Of a DNA stretch of 64,000 nucleotides, positions 1-13,167 are shown in pieces (position 1 is the stretch's first letter; each line of letters begins with the position of its first letter). This stretch comes from Zerene cesonia. Its lineage: Eukaryota; Arthropoda; Insecta; Lepidoptera; Pieridae. A program made the position numbers and the translations under genes. Below the pieces are notes generated by a model. It saw only the letters and a list, made by a program, of their open reading frames with translations, searched no databases and was not told the DNA's origin. The stretch spans positions 7,626,001 to 7,690,000 of the forward strand of contig NC_052122.1 of the NCBI RefSeq assembly GCF_012273895.1, read 5' to 3'.

Positions 1-3000
1 TGTAATACCCCGTAGAAATCTGGCAATTAACAATCGATTCTCATATCTGAGACGAAGTGGAGAGATCATTTAGGCCTTTGGGCACACGCATTTAAGTTAC
101 AAAACTTGTCTGACGAGTCGTTAAAATTCCCCGTAATTCGTCGCGGAGAGGCGGGTCTTACACCATGTTTTACACTTTCGGCTCTTGTGTGCACCGTCAC
201 ATCTTTCGTAAACGATTTTAAACTGCATTCGCAATATGCAAAATATATTATTAACGTTACATATTTAGCCTTACACAGTGAAATTGTATTGAGACACTAT
301 TGGCTATGAAATTGCAACAAGAATTTTGTATAACATTTATCTCAACATGTTTTTATAGTTTAGTATGGCAACACACGCGCTAAATCTGTATCACGAAATA
401 TTGTAAAATTTATTCCGTGTAGCGAATTGAAACTATAAATCAGACTTTATTTAGTTTTTGAATCTACTTAGCTACACTATATATATTCATATGTATAATT
501 ATAACAGACGAAAGCAAGTCTCCTTGGATTAATTGCGAAATAAAAATCTCCGAAGAGGTTGCGTGGGTTTAATAAAAAGCTTAAACAACAAACTTGTAAC
601 ATGCACATCGAATCGCGGGCCGCTGTACGTTTGCTAGTCACGGCAATGTCAAATCTAAAGTTGTGCAGAGATATTAACGATTTAGCCCACGTATTTTTTT
701 CCAACGTCAAGTGTAGGTGGAACCTACGTGAGGCTTTGTAAAATAATGTCGACCCAGCTAAAGTGCCAATCCGACCCTGACGTAACAGTCAACTACATTA
801 ATCTCTCTAAGTTTCTCTATTGATATATCTTTTTAGGTTAACGTGCATCATGTACCAAGATTTCAAGCTTTGAAGGATGTAGCGTTTTTCATCAATTTGT
901 TTAAACCACCTAACCTAGACATCAGGTTCTAAAATTTTAGATATATTACTATAACATAAGACCGATTCACACAATAAACTATATTTTTGGTAAAACGCCT
1001 TGTAAATTTGAAGTTTCAATAGCAATGTTTGTGTATGACAAACATTGGTTATAAATATAACATACTCCGTAGCAACATAACTGTGTTATATGACCTTAAT
1101 ATTTCCCGTGTCCCATTTTGGTTCGAGTTTGTTTGCAATATTACAAGGTTTATTGTGATAAATGTTCTCAAGGATAACGGGGAACAAGGATTCCTTTGTA
1201 ACCAACCACCGAAAATGTTTATGAAGTCGGTACGCAAAGTAGAATAACGTGGGATAAGAATTATTTGCTTTCGATTACACTTTATGTTGCTCCATAACTT
1301 TTTGTCCTATAAAAAAACGTTTTGATAAAATGATAATATATAGAAATATTTCTTACTCCTGGACTTAAACGAAGAATATCACCTCATATGCAATTAGACA
1401 AAACACGCTCTTAAGTATACACTCATCAAGTCTAAATTTCTCTTATTTTCTAATAATACAGGAATATTGTCCGTCATCAATTCTCAGCATACGTCTCGGG
1501 AGGTATACAGATATGAGGAAAGAATAAACAAAACCCTCGCATACTATCGTTTGAATGTCGCAGGCTATTAAACAGCGTGTAGGCGCTTTTATAGTGATCA
1601 AATGATGCACTTTGTAAATCGTTGACAACAAAAAAAATTTATTCAATCTACGCAATGGTATTCAAAGTAACTACTGGAAACCTTTGAATAAGTCATTATT
1701 GATAAGTAAAACAGCTTTAAATATCGATTTGTAGTTATAGGCAAACAGATTTTAATTTCATTTATTTTCTATTTAGGAGTACCGTGTGGTGAAGGCGCGT
1801 GGCATATTGTGGCGTATATATCTGTATCTTGACCGACGTAAAACGGCGGAGATTCTAACTCAACGTATAATATTTCTTCTATGTATGGCCACTGATAACT
1901 TTTAAATACCCGATTTCACTATTTTTTTATTGAATAGTTATATATAGATATTTTCGTAAGCTTTATATTTTTTGTTATAAAGTTTTATATTATTAACATA
2001 CATGGATTTAACGTAGAGACCAAATAAAAGTCAATATTTATAGAAACCTTATGTGAAAGCAGTGGTGGATGTGATATTATATACACTCGTATAATTCCTA
2101 ATACTCCATTAGTTGTTTCTGTATCGCCCCCGCTTCAGTCAAAAGTCTTTATCTAATGGATAAATACACCTACAACTTTATTTGCAATGCCATAATGTGT
2201 ACCTATACCAGGGATAAATCACAAACATCTCTACATCTCCACTGTTACTCTAAGACTTTTATACTAAGGTGTATTAATAAGCAATTGCTTAATAGCATGT
2301 AGGATGGTATCTGTAGACACCGGGGATCCTCATTTTAAGATGCCACGCTATCACATTTCAACGCTATACCAAGGTGTTAGAGGCTAGTTTACCATATCAC
2401 AACTTAATGTACCGTTTTGAAAATGGACCTACGACGTCAGTAACGCGATGTCGCAATCGGCGCGTGCCTCGGCTTGGTGCGGCTTTGTGTTAGAAATTCG
2501 AAGAGCCTGCCGGGACTCATAGTTGAATTTTAGACTTAATTATATTACGAAATAGGTTCACTTTCTATTTACACCTTTAAATTCAGTCCATTGTCAACGT
2601 ATGCAAGTGTGCGGTCGGATGCAGAGTGGGAAGAAAGCTGACGTCACCGTCGAAATTAAGAAGTGTTGTTTCAAAAAGGCTCCCATCAACATAGCTTATA
2701 TATGATAAGAGGGATAAAGTATAAAATGACATAATTAGAACACCATTTTGTTTTGCTACTTCTTATAATATGTTCCTATGAGGTAACGAAACGTAGATTA
2801 AAAAATTTAATTACACATTATATTCATATGTTGGATATAATACAAAAAATGTTGAGCTGGGTGATTATTTACAAGATTTTTACGATCTGATTTTTATCAC
2901 AAATGAAGAAATTATAATACATTATATAAGCTATATATAAATTTATTTTTATTATGTCATTTTTCAAATTGTATGTAATCAGTAAAATAAATCAGAATAT

Positions 3001-6000
3001 GTTTGTTTTATATGTGCCAATAATGTATTAAATATACGTGCACATTTTTAAATAACAAGACTAGGTTCGTGAAGGTAATCCACTTTATTTTTTGTCTTGC
3101 TCGTTGTTATAGTATTTTATACTTCTGTCTTTATCTCTCACAAGCGCAGCCTCCGAGCAGGAGCTGTTTTCTTAGAATTCTGGTCCCTCACAGTCAGATA
3201 GACGATAGTAAATAGCCGTTTGTAGCATTATGAATCTGTGGATATAACGAAGAAAACTTATAGCCTATATATGTCTCAATGTGTTAAATAAAGATTCATT
3301 TAAAATATGATTCTAAGTAAATCTTACAAATTACAAATACATCGATACTTTATTGAGATAATATTTTGAAAATAAGGCAAATTAAGTTTTTTTTATTCGT
3401 AATGTGTAACTATTTGACCTAAAATATAATAGTACTTTGAAAGCACTTCTACTTAGCTCCACGATAAATGAAGATTACACAAAGTCGTTGACACTGATAA
3501 CAAGGTTTGTAAGCAGATAATATGACCACATAATTAAAAACACATACAGAAATTACTTTCCTGCAAGATTACAAATCAAAACATCAAATTAACTTAATAA
3601 TATCAATGTATTTAATTTTATTTCAGTAGTGTTATACAATATTCGAAAAGTAAACCTTGCACCTTCAGGCTAAACTGACAATGTTTTCGAGTTTCACCTG
3701 CGTAGGTAGTGGTTATATTTAGCGACTTCGGTCTGAACCGTATTGCCTTGACCCAGGAATTAAATATACTGCAACTCATATGGATCCTTCTAGATATTTT
3801 CATATTGTTCATATATGGTAGGTAGTACTTATACGTGGAAAATTTATAAGTTTGTTTACATAGAAGTATGTATCAAACGATTATAAATGTATACATTCAA
3901 AGGGATGCGCTTATTGTTGGAGGCCAGACTCACTTTGGGTTTTGCACTACTCTAGTCAGTAAGTAAGTATATACTTATAACCCGGTCCAATAAAAAGTAC
4001 AAGCTGTAATAAAAGTAAAAAATTTCTTGGGGTAACAACAATAGAAACGTTAATGTCTCTTACGTTAGACCATTTATGTTCTCTCGTAAAACTATAGCTT
4101 TAAACAGATTTTCTACGTACGCGATGGCATGACCTTTTAAAGTAAAAAAACACGTAACGAACTTAATTCAAAATGAATTGTGTGTTATATATAATAATAA
4201 TAATTGCCGTAAACGGACAAAAAGAGCGAGACATCGTTTCAAATTCGGTCTTTGTGGTCATGACTTGCTAAAGAGTGGAACCAGTCTCACTAATCTGTGT
4301 GTGTACCAATTTATGTGTAATAGTCTTCGTGCGTATCGTACCTAGGAATGTTTTACGTAATTATTACCTACCCGTTCTGTCATATACCTAGACACATTTA
4401 CTTTAGATTTAATGCCTAAATAGTGTCCGCTATACCTAAGCCCTATTGAAGGCCACTTAGTAAGCCTCTAATGCCACATGACAGTGTAGGCTAGTAAAAT
4501 TTAATGTTATATGCAATTTGATGTATGGCTTTTATGCATATATATCTGTGTTAATGTTTAACAGATTAACGCAAGAGATTAATGCATTACGAACTATTTT
4601 AAGTTAGCTATCGCAATGCTTCTAATCTGTACGCTAATGTTTTAATGAGATTAGTATAATATACGCTGGAATAAAAGAATTCTTGTTTTCATTTAAGTCA
4701 TATTGTATTCCATGAACTGAGTCCATGTGAATGCGTTTGTTAAACTGGTCTCTGTTAAGAGCGTTAATAGAAATAATGTTTTTTAATTCATAGTAATTTC
4801 ATGTGGAGAGTTTTCTTAGAACAAGGCAATGTAACAACGTACAACCAGTTTGAAATTACGTAAGGAAAGGCTTTTGACCCGAACTTTATCCCTTATTTGT
4901 TAAATGGATTATAATATGTAGTATTTGCGTTGTTGCTATTATATTTCGTATTTATTATATGCTTGCTTCTTGTAAAAATGCTTTTTTGATTAATTGCATG
5001 ATATAGATATTATATAAATTTTTCAAATAATCTTCTCACAACATTTTTTTACTTATATTGCATGTGTTTTCTAGGGTTTCATTATTTTCTGCGTAGTTTT
5101 CATGTCGTCATATTATTTTGAGGACGGAAGCAATATTTACTCAATGATATCGAATAGATGCATGCCTACGTACGTACGTGATTAAATTTAATATCGATCG
5201 ATACCAGCATAACCACAAGTTTTATCTGAGAATACACAAGAAATAGCCTGATATATAAATACATTTTAACCGTTTGATTATCACGTTTACGTTTGCGGGA
5301 AAGCGTTCCAGTGACGCGAAAGAGATATTAAAACATTGATAAGGTATTGATTTAAATCTTCTGTCAAGATGATGTATGATTAATAAATTAATGTCATTAT
5401 TGAAAAGGTATGTTTGTATATAATAATAACTCCCCTAAGCTTTAGGTTTTAATATTATGCCTGTTTTTTTTTTGTGGTTAACTACATAACGGATTCATGT
5501 GAAACTTAGTTAAACAAGGTTTGAGTTTGAGTCTGAAAGTGCGTTTGATAGTCGTAACTCAGTATCGCGAATGGTGATTTAATTAATTGTATAGTGTTTG
5601 TTGGGAATAAAACATCTAAAAGTTCGTAAGTAGTAAATTAATTCGTGCTGTAGTTTAGAAATTGTGAACACCGAAACCGAAAATTCCCACATATCTTTGA
5701 ATTTCTATAAATATATTTAAAATACACACTAGTAATATGAACTAAATATCGATGTTCATTTAGTTTATTTATAATAAAAAAAATCAAAACGGACTTTTTC
5801 TACATGTAGTTAATTAAAGCTCGCGAGGTTTATCTGCAATTCTCTGACTGAATCTCGAAAACTGTAGCCAATCTCCACGGCGTCTAACTGACTGTACAAA
5901 AGATTTATACAACAATACATGTACACGAGTATGTGTGCGAACACAAATGCACGTATTTTTATTATTAATAATAATAGGTTTATTTTAATGTGAAGTAACA

Positions 6001-9000
6001 TACTGTTATATGCCCAACAAAGTGGACACCATTCAACTAGTTTATAGCAAAAGAAAACTTTATGAAATTATCATTTTTCTCTTTTTAAACGACCCGAAAA
6101 TTTATATTATTAAGAAATTATTGCTATCAGTACGTTACAAGACTGATGTATTCGAAGCCATGCATATTTGCATAGGCTAAGTGATACCTGAATATTTGTG
6201 TTCAGATAAAAATATTCAATACGCGGAAGACACGATTTCATGAACACTTGATTTACATAAAATTTAGTCGAAATTGAAAATATTCATTTGCGCAGTGGAC
6301 TGTTGTATTTTAACGCTGTAATAATAAAATTTACTTCATTGAATTGTTATTTAGTGTACTCACTTTTCATTTTATATATCCTATCGATATTTTTTATATA
6401 ATTTATCATTAATAATATTTTATTGCTAGTAAGGTATAAAAACGTCTATAGGTGATTTGTTTCCATTAAATGTAGAAGTAGTACGCCTCGTGCCTTTTAT
6501 AATAAGTAGGTACTAGGCACGTAGCCATGTGTAATAAAACACAGGAAGTTCACGGCCGTCCAGTGAGCCAGAGCAACCTTAGGATAGGTGGGAATTATAA
6601 TACCTACGTAACATATACCTGTACGTAAACCCAATTACGAATTTCTATACCAAATCATATATTTTTCCACTTAATTACATCTATACACAGTAAATAATTT
6701 ATTAGTATTATAAAATTTAATAAAAATTCCAGCACGAGACAGACTTTATAATTAAGGACAATACTTAAGGCTAAATTGACACCTTCTCTAATATAATGCT
6801 TATTATAATAACGTGATGTTAATTGAAAAAGATTACATTGAACGTTCATATACCATCTACTCGTAAAGAAGTGTCGTACAATGTTTGTATTACGTTATAA
6901 AAAATTGATTTCTATCTCTTTCTCAATCTGAAAGGTCTGCGATAGTTATTACAAGTCGGCATGAGCTCTGTGGCTCTTCATAATAAAAAAATAGAAGTAT
7001 TGAAACGAGCTTGCGTTCCGACGTCAGATAGTAGATAGTGTGCTCGTGGCTGTCGTGCTCACCCTATCATATCATCTCGTTTGCTCAAAGCATGCCTGTT
7101 TTTGGACCTCACGCCGCTCCGAGCGAAACACCATCTCGCCATTATAAATATAACATTGTTGTTAGGTGCAATATTACATTGGTTTCATACAATGTCTTTT
7201 TTATAGCGATTCCATACGATTATATAACACAGTATAAAAAAATAAATACAATAATATTCGACGTCGAATCCACGACCATTTAACGGCGGTGTAGAGTGTG
7301 AAGGTGGCTCATTATGCACCTTCAATTAGGCATCTTGTACTAAATACATGGGCGTATCCATGCTTCTCGTGTACCAGTGAAATTCCATAGTTATTTGACG
7401 CGAGCGTGCCGGCTTAGTTAGCTGGGGCACGAGCACCCAACGGGTTACTTCAATGCCGAGTTGAAAATCAACATGGGCCAGAAATAACCTGGTAATCCAA
7501 TACTTGGCTAGTAAGATGAATACCTTTGGTGATAAGGCCAGTTTTTATGAATGCTTTTTTATTGTGACTATGTTTTTTTTATAATCAACTTTTGTATTAT
7601 ATCAACACTATATTTATAATATAGGTTATTCGAGGCGGAAAAAAATCTCATAGACACATCAATTACTTTAAATTGATTGTATTTAAAAAACTTTTATAAC
7701 GCCTATAAAATCTACTGCATGAGACTGCTGCAAAAATAAAGGCATTAAGTTTATTGCAATCATAAATAAATTACTTTAAATGTTATATAAAATACAAAAA
7801 CGGCATTAAAACGTTTAAGTAAATGTTTGAATCTATGAAGGGTATTTATTATTGTAATATCATACACTATTTAATTTGTTTTCGGTTAAAAAAGACATTT
7901 AATTATCAATAAGACAAATTGAAATTTAAGAAAACACAAATTGCTTTAAAGGCAAGAGCCTCCATGTAAATCATCAATTGCTTTTTCTCCGCATCAGCAC
8001 TTAGCTGCAAGTCATAGAACAAAAAGGAAAAAGAAGTACTGACACGTTTTTACTGCGCCAAGCCACAATCAAAAGCTATTAAACAATAATGTGTGTCGAA
8101 CGCTTTTTATTTTTATGGCCACCGCGCAGCTACAAATTGGTAAGGGCCAAACACGGGTCGAACTCACGCACGATTCTCTCTTTTTTCATTTTAATATATT
8201 ATAACTCATTTTATGCCGGCCCTCGATGAAGGTCATTCGATGATCGAGAAACAGGGACGTTACAAATCCCTTCCTACACTGCCATCCTTATCACACTAAT
8301 TAATTTATTATAATGTAAAAAACAGCTTAACATACTTACTACAAATGAAGATAATATAATGTAAGAGCTACTTCGTATAATACTGACTCGTAAAAAAAAA
8401 ACAAATATTCCATCTTAAATATACCTAAGTTGTTATTGTCCTTCCAGCACATATTAAGTAATAAGTATACTACGTCGTACGTATAATATACCTTGCTAAT
8501 TAATTAATTTGTGTTATTTAATTGCTATTTATATATTACTAGCTATATTAATTTTTTCTTGGAACCAAATCAAGGCTCGTTAATGATTTATAAGATCTTT
8601 AATGTTATTTTACTATTAAATGTTAGATATTATTGACGACGTAAAGCTTTACGAATTATAATATTTAAAATCCACATCTTAAAAAAGGGCAGCAGGATAT
8701 TACTTAACTATAAGAATAAACATGTTTGTAAAATGAAATAAATTATTATGTTATTGTATGTAACCATATTTAGTATGTTTTATTACATCCACCTACATAC
8801 ATATGGTACCAATCTAAAGTGTTCATATTGATTACAATTAAGCGGTTGCAAATTAAATAACCGACTGGAAATTTCGCGCCAACTAGACTGCCAGGAAAAC
8901 TACATCCGCCATCTTGGAAATCGGGTTATAGCGCAGCGCAGGCGCCCTCGACACGTTTAGAAGAAATAAAACCTACGTGGTATACGATAGCCCCGTACAA

Positions 9001-9620
9001 AACTTATTTGATCGGTCGTTCAACCATGTCGTTCTAATCTCTCTTTCACTTATATAGTACCGTCTCTCTCACACGTACCGTTAAAGTGGTACGTCTGAGT
9101 TATGGCATTCCAATGTTGCCACCTCTACTCCGGAGGCTGCGCATTGGACTATACGTAACAACGTAGGTTACATGCGTCTTTGCCTTCCTTATTTTTCTCG
9201 ATATGTTTCTTACAACGTGTGAACGCCCTCTTTGGGATTAGAAAATTAATTGAAGACGTTCGAATGATAACTGCCAAACGGAATGCGGCGTAGAATTTTA
9301 TAGGTCATTAGCGTCGTTTCTTCTAAAAAGTTTAAGCTATATTCCCCATACGTCTTCTTCTTGGTTTTACTTTTCTTAGGCAGTTGAATAAAACTAGAAT
9401 ATTCCATATTCAAAAGCTTTAGAATATATTGTATTTTAAAAAGGCTTAAGTAGTAAGACTACTTAGTATAATTACTATTTATCCTAAACTCAAAAGGTGT
9501 GTGAATTATGTATTTTGGGCAGAACTTGTATCGAAAACGTTGTTATTAAACTAGCAGACAGACCGCAGATCACATCGCACCATATGAGGACAGCTAGCGC
9601 TCGATGACGTGATTACTTAC
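1..9620. other. Gene desert, left part
   Basis: I see no convincing exon here. The open frames are all shorter than 85 codons, have no recognisable domain and no codon bias, and are interrupted like the surrounding AT-rich sequence. Small GC-richer islands occur around 2430-2680, 7010-7140, 7260-7500 and 8870-9130. The last has promoter-like motifs and is listed separately. Simple sequence is limited to short A/T runs and an ATAATAATAATA tract near 4190. If the minus-strand secreted-protein gene at 38.7 kb is real, this stretch could be part of its long intron; that is inference. Confidence 0.5.
8872..9130. promoter_or_regulatory. Promoter-like GC-rich island
   Basis: An island of higher GC within AT-rich DNA. 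It contains an E2F-type motif, TTTCGCGCC (8872-8880), and 26 bp further on a YY1/Pho-type motif, CCGCCATCTTGG (8906-8917), followed by GCGCAGCGCAGGCGCCC. This pairing is typical of CpG-rich or Polycomb-associated regulatory DNA. There is no clear TATA box or adjacent coding exon, so transcription direction cannot be assigned. It could equally be a repeat fragment. Confidence 0.25.
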
Positions 9621-9641
9621 CTCCTTTCGCATTGTGCCTAC
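9621..9641 (-). other. Candidate 21-nt microexon
   Basis: On the minus strand a fair acceptor (TGCTGTCTCATCTAGTAG) is followed by 21 nt and then a strong donor, GGAG|GTAAGTAA. Twenty-one nt is seven whole codons, so inclusion would keep frame. After the phase-1 donor of the secreted-protein exon at 38.6 kb it would read GRHNAKG. The sites are visible; their use is inference, and a chance acceptor next to a good donor is quite possible. Confidence 0.18.
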
Positions 9642-12437
9642 CTACTAGATGAGACAGCATAATCCTTATTTGGTGAACTTCTGTATCTTGTCTTGGGCAT
9701 ATTTGAGAAAACTTAATATGTCAATTTGCTGTACTTCGCATTTATTGATAAAAATAACATATCAATACCCTTCTTTTATTATTTCTAAGACCTATTTGCC
9801 TTAAATATTGTGCCACAGTTTAAAACCAATATATAACGCAACATTAACTACTACGAATGTAAAAAAACAATGTTATGTACGTATGTTAATATTTACATAG
9901 GTCATATAGAACAATGAACCTCATTTAGTGTTACTAGTTTAGGCAGGTAGGTAGATTCTATAATTTTTGCGTACGTATTTTGCGTACATATTTTATAGTA
10001 CAAACAGGTATTGCACTGTAAATAAGTATGGACCCCTTAAAATCAATATCTAAGATTTAAAATGTGTATATTTAAAGTGATAGTCCTTGTGTCGATGTGC
10101 TAAGCCAACCTCGGCCAAATTCAATATTTTTTTCTAAAATAGCAAAGAAAAGTTTTCATAAGAGTGATCTTCTACATGGTATGTACATAATATTAATTAT
10201 ATTATGTGCAATTCAATATTCCACTAGCCTACTTGATAATATAGACTACTTACAAAAAAAGTGTGAAAAAAAAACACTGATGTCGTTTTTTTTTTAATAT
10301 ATAATTGAATCATAAAAATAGATTATAACACATACACATATCTGTTTATATCATAGAGAACTGATCAATAAAACAAATTCCTTAGTTTCATTATTAACCA
10401 ATTATTTTACGCCATCTTTGGTGAATATTAGAACTATTTTAAGTACACAAATACCAATGACTGTAGTGATTCTCTATTACTAAGATAGATGGCGTTGTAC
10501 GTTGAGACTTTCACAAGTTTTTACTTGCGACTTGTTTCAAAAGATGGCGCTTGAGCAAATAAATTTAAGCGCCATCTGTGTTGAGATATAAAAACTATAT
10601 GAGATTTAGGTGAGACGTTCAGTTTTGCTCAAGATGGCGTCATTATTATAGAGTCACAGATAATATTGTTTCTATGCCTGGTGTGTTTTTAATTTTTTTG
10701 AAGTACAACAAAATTAAGAAATTATTTTAGGTTTACTGGAACGGTTTGATACATTCCCTTTTTCTAATTTACAATAAAATACATGAAACCGTTTCAATTT
10801 GCTACCTAATGTATTACTTTTTTATCAGATAGGTAAAGGTGAAACTCATTATATTATTTAAGTAATATCATATTGACGATGATGATGATGATTTGCCGAA
10901 AACATGTTTTAATGTTAAGCGTATAAAAATATATCTGTCGGAGGTATATAAAATTATGTATGAAGTTCCAACAGGAATATTATATTTCGTGCGTGCATAC
11001 AGTGTAGTATGAAATGATTGGATGCGGTAGGGCCGTGTAAGAGTAGCCTGTAAGTAATCAAATATCTATCAAGTGAGGCATGAAATTGTGCTCCGACGCC
11101 GCACGCGGACGTTGCCCCGCGACGTGGGATACTTCTATCTACGATTTAATTGGAATTTCTTTAACAAAGCTGACACGAAATGTAATTTAAACTAAAAAAA
11201 TATACATATTTTTATAAATGGCTAGTCGTCACTCAATTCGCTTCATCATGTTTGGTATCATATTAATTTCCATGACATTATAAACTTGACAAGTCAGCGT
11301 GTGCAGGTTTGCATATTACAGTAATTATTGTGTTTGCAGATAGAATGAGCATCATTTAAATTTTTAACACTTGGAAATATATGCTTTTGAATTCAATACA
11401 TTATAATTACATTAAGTTACCTCGTAACTTCTTAGTAATCTGTTGTTCAAGTATTGTAATACAAAAGAAAGTACCTGTAAATTTATCGATCGAGTTATTT
11501 ACATCATGAGTTGCAAATTTAATCTAGGTTAATTTTAGATATAATTTTATTCGCAAAAGAAAATTAAATGTACATTTTTTGTGTTTAGCTAGGTAGGTAT
11601 TGCTTTGGTACATTTTTTTTTTGTGAAAAAGAATAGTTGCAATTGTTATTTTTGTGATATTGTATTAGTACTACGGAGATAAAAATAAATAGTATGAATA
11701 TAGGGGCCCATTAAATTTAAGGTTGTATTTTAATGGTAAGGAAAACATTACGTGTTCAAATTTGCACGCTTTCAACACATAAAGCTCGTTAAATAACTGA
11801 GTTTTTTTTAGTAAAAACATGCATTATTAGCCGTTGTCCATACCGATTTCATATCCAATGACCTCCAGACATTCGGCTGCATTAGGTTATGTACCTCGAG
11901 TGGTAGGTACTTAACAGTTAATCAGTTCGTTCATGCCCGTATCTTGAGTGTTTTATTTAATTATGGCCTCTCCGTGATGGGCGCCGTTGGGGGATATGTG
12001 CTAGCGTTTAACAATTGTTCGGATCTTATAACTGTATTTGTTGCGAAGAAATGTTTTCTAAAGACACACTCATGTTTCACGCTTTTTATTGTTAGTTATT
12101 TTGTCTATAATTATACAATGTGATGATTATTGTTTTTCGCACATGTGTCCTTGTTAAGGCCACTATATGTTTAGTTTTCTTAATTCAAATTATCAGTTTA
12201 ACCTGTATCAGTTCTTTTTCATCGAAAAAGTATCCAAGCTTTCGTCTATGAATAAGTATGAACGAACAAAGGTGGTTCCGGCAGAAAAAAACGATGATAT
12301 ACTTTTAGTGATTATTCTGGAATTGAAAGCCAGGCTATATACCTACCTGAATGCCACTGCACTATACATAAGAATATTTAATAGTACTGTCTTAACAGAT
12401 GAAGTCTAAATTCTACAATATCACGTGATATTTATAT
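9642..12437. other. Intergenic or intronic DNA
   Basis: AT-rich sequence without a supported exon. It holds the GATGGCG motif cluster (10,409-10,639), a short GATGATGATGAT run near 10,876, and a GC-rich patch near 11,090-11,130 with no open frame of note. An 80-codon plus-strand frame at 12,167-12,409 resembles no known family and has an AT-rich, noncoding composition. Confidence 0.5.
10409..10639. repeat. Cluster of GATGGCG/CGCCATC motifs
   Basis: Five copies of GATGGCG or its complement lie within 231 bp, at 10,410-10,416, 10,488-10,494, 10,543-10,549, 10,570-10,576 and 10,633-10,639. Two of them form a perfect 11-bp inverted repeat, AGATGGCGCTT...AAGCGCCATCT (10,542-10,577). The same core forms the ends of the MITE-like element at 42,944-43,064, so nested MITE remnants are the simplest explanation. 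GCCAT is also the core of the Pho/YY1 site, so a Polycomb-type element is an alternative. Confidence 0.45.
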
Positions 12438-12645
12438 CTAACTAGCAAACCCCGCGAACTCCGTTTCGCCACCAGATGGCTTCGTTTTTCCCGCTTTTCT
12501 GTTGAAATTTTTCCGGAATTTTCTTTGCTATAAACCTCACGACGCCCAAGACCTTTCCAACGAATGCAAAACCGTGGAAATCGGTTCGTGCGTTCTGGAG
12601 TTATAGCGTCAGGAAGGAAAACCCGACTTATTTTTATATAGTAGA
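12438..12645 (+). mobile_element. Non-autonomous retroposon fragment
   Basis: About 205 bp starting CTAGCAAACCCCGCGAACTC and ending with an AACCCGACTTATTTTTATATAGTAGAT-type tail (tail begins near 12,620). I recognise this as a short interspersed element type spread through many insect genomes, often found as 3' ends of RTE-like or SINE elements; the family name is from memory. The minus-strand 97-codon frame across it (12,706-12,413) is a chance reading of the repeat. Confidence 0.5.
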
Positions 12646-12843
12646 TAATCGTAATTTTATGCAAGATTAACACCGTTTTAATTTTGCAACATGGTATTAC
12701 GAACAAGGCCTTTAATACAATATTTGCATGTTTAAATGTTAATCTATTAATAAAGGATATAGTATATCAACACAGCAGTAAATGTACCTACGTAATTATT
12801 GGCATTATATTTAAGTAACAAATGTGTCCGTTTATCACCAGGT

Positions 12844-13167
12844 ATATCATGAAGCAGCAGTGGTGGCTCAGTGGTGAGAACCTTGACTTCAAAATCGATA
12901 AGTCGGGGTTCGAGACCGGGCGGAGCGTGCAGGAAATAAATTGATTTTTCAATTTATCTGCATATGTGAATAACATCACCACTGCTTAAAACGGTGAAGG
13001 AAAACATCGTGAGGAAACCGGCATGTCCAAGAATCAAAAGTTCGACGGCATGTGACATCTGCCAACCCGCACTTGGCCAGCGTGGTGGATTATGGCCTGA
13101 ACCCTCATAGGAGGCCTGTGTCCCAGCAGTGGGAACATATATGGGCTGATAATGATGATATCATGAA
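12844..13167 (+). mobile_element. tRNA-derived SINE with target-site duplication
   Basis: A near-complete SINE. The 5' tRNA-like head contains an A-box-like GTGGCTCAGTGGTGAGAACC and a B-box-like GGGGTTCGAGACCGG. A body follows, then a 3' end around CCCAGCAGTGGGAAC and a TGAT-rich tail. The body (12,854-13,157) is bracketed by a perfect 10-bp direct repeat, ATATCATGAA, at 12,844-12,853 and 13,158-13,167, the duplication expected from target-primed insertion. The intact duplication suggests fairly recent insertion. It is a repeat, not a functional tRNA gene: the acceptor stem is not closed. Confidence 0.85.

Noticed and set aside
12870..12925. tRNA-like A and B boxes suggesting a tRNA gene
   Set aside because: No closing acceptor stem, and the sequence continues into a SINE body with target duplications. 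The same holds for the copies at 32,004, 45,576, 52,896 and 54,592.
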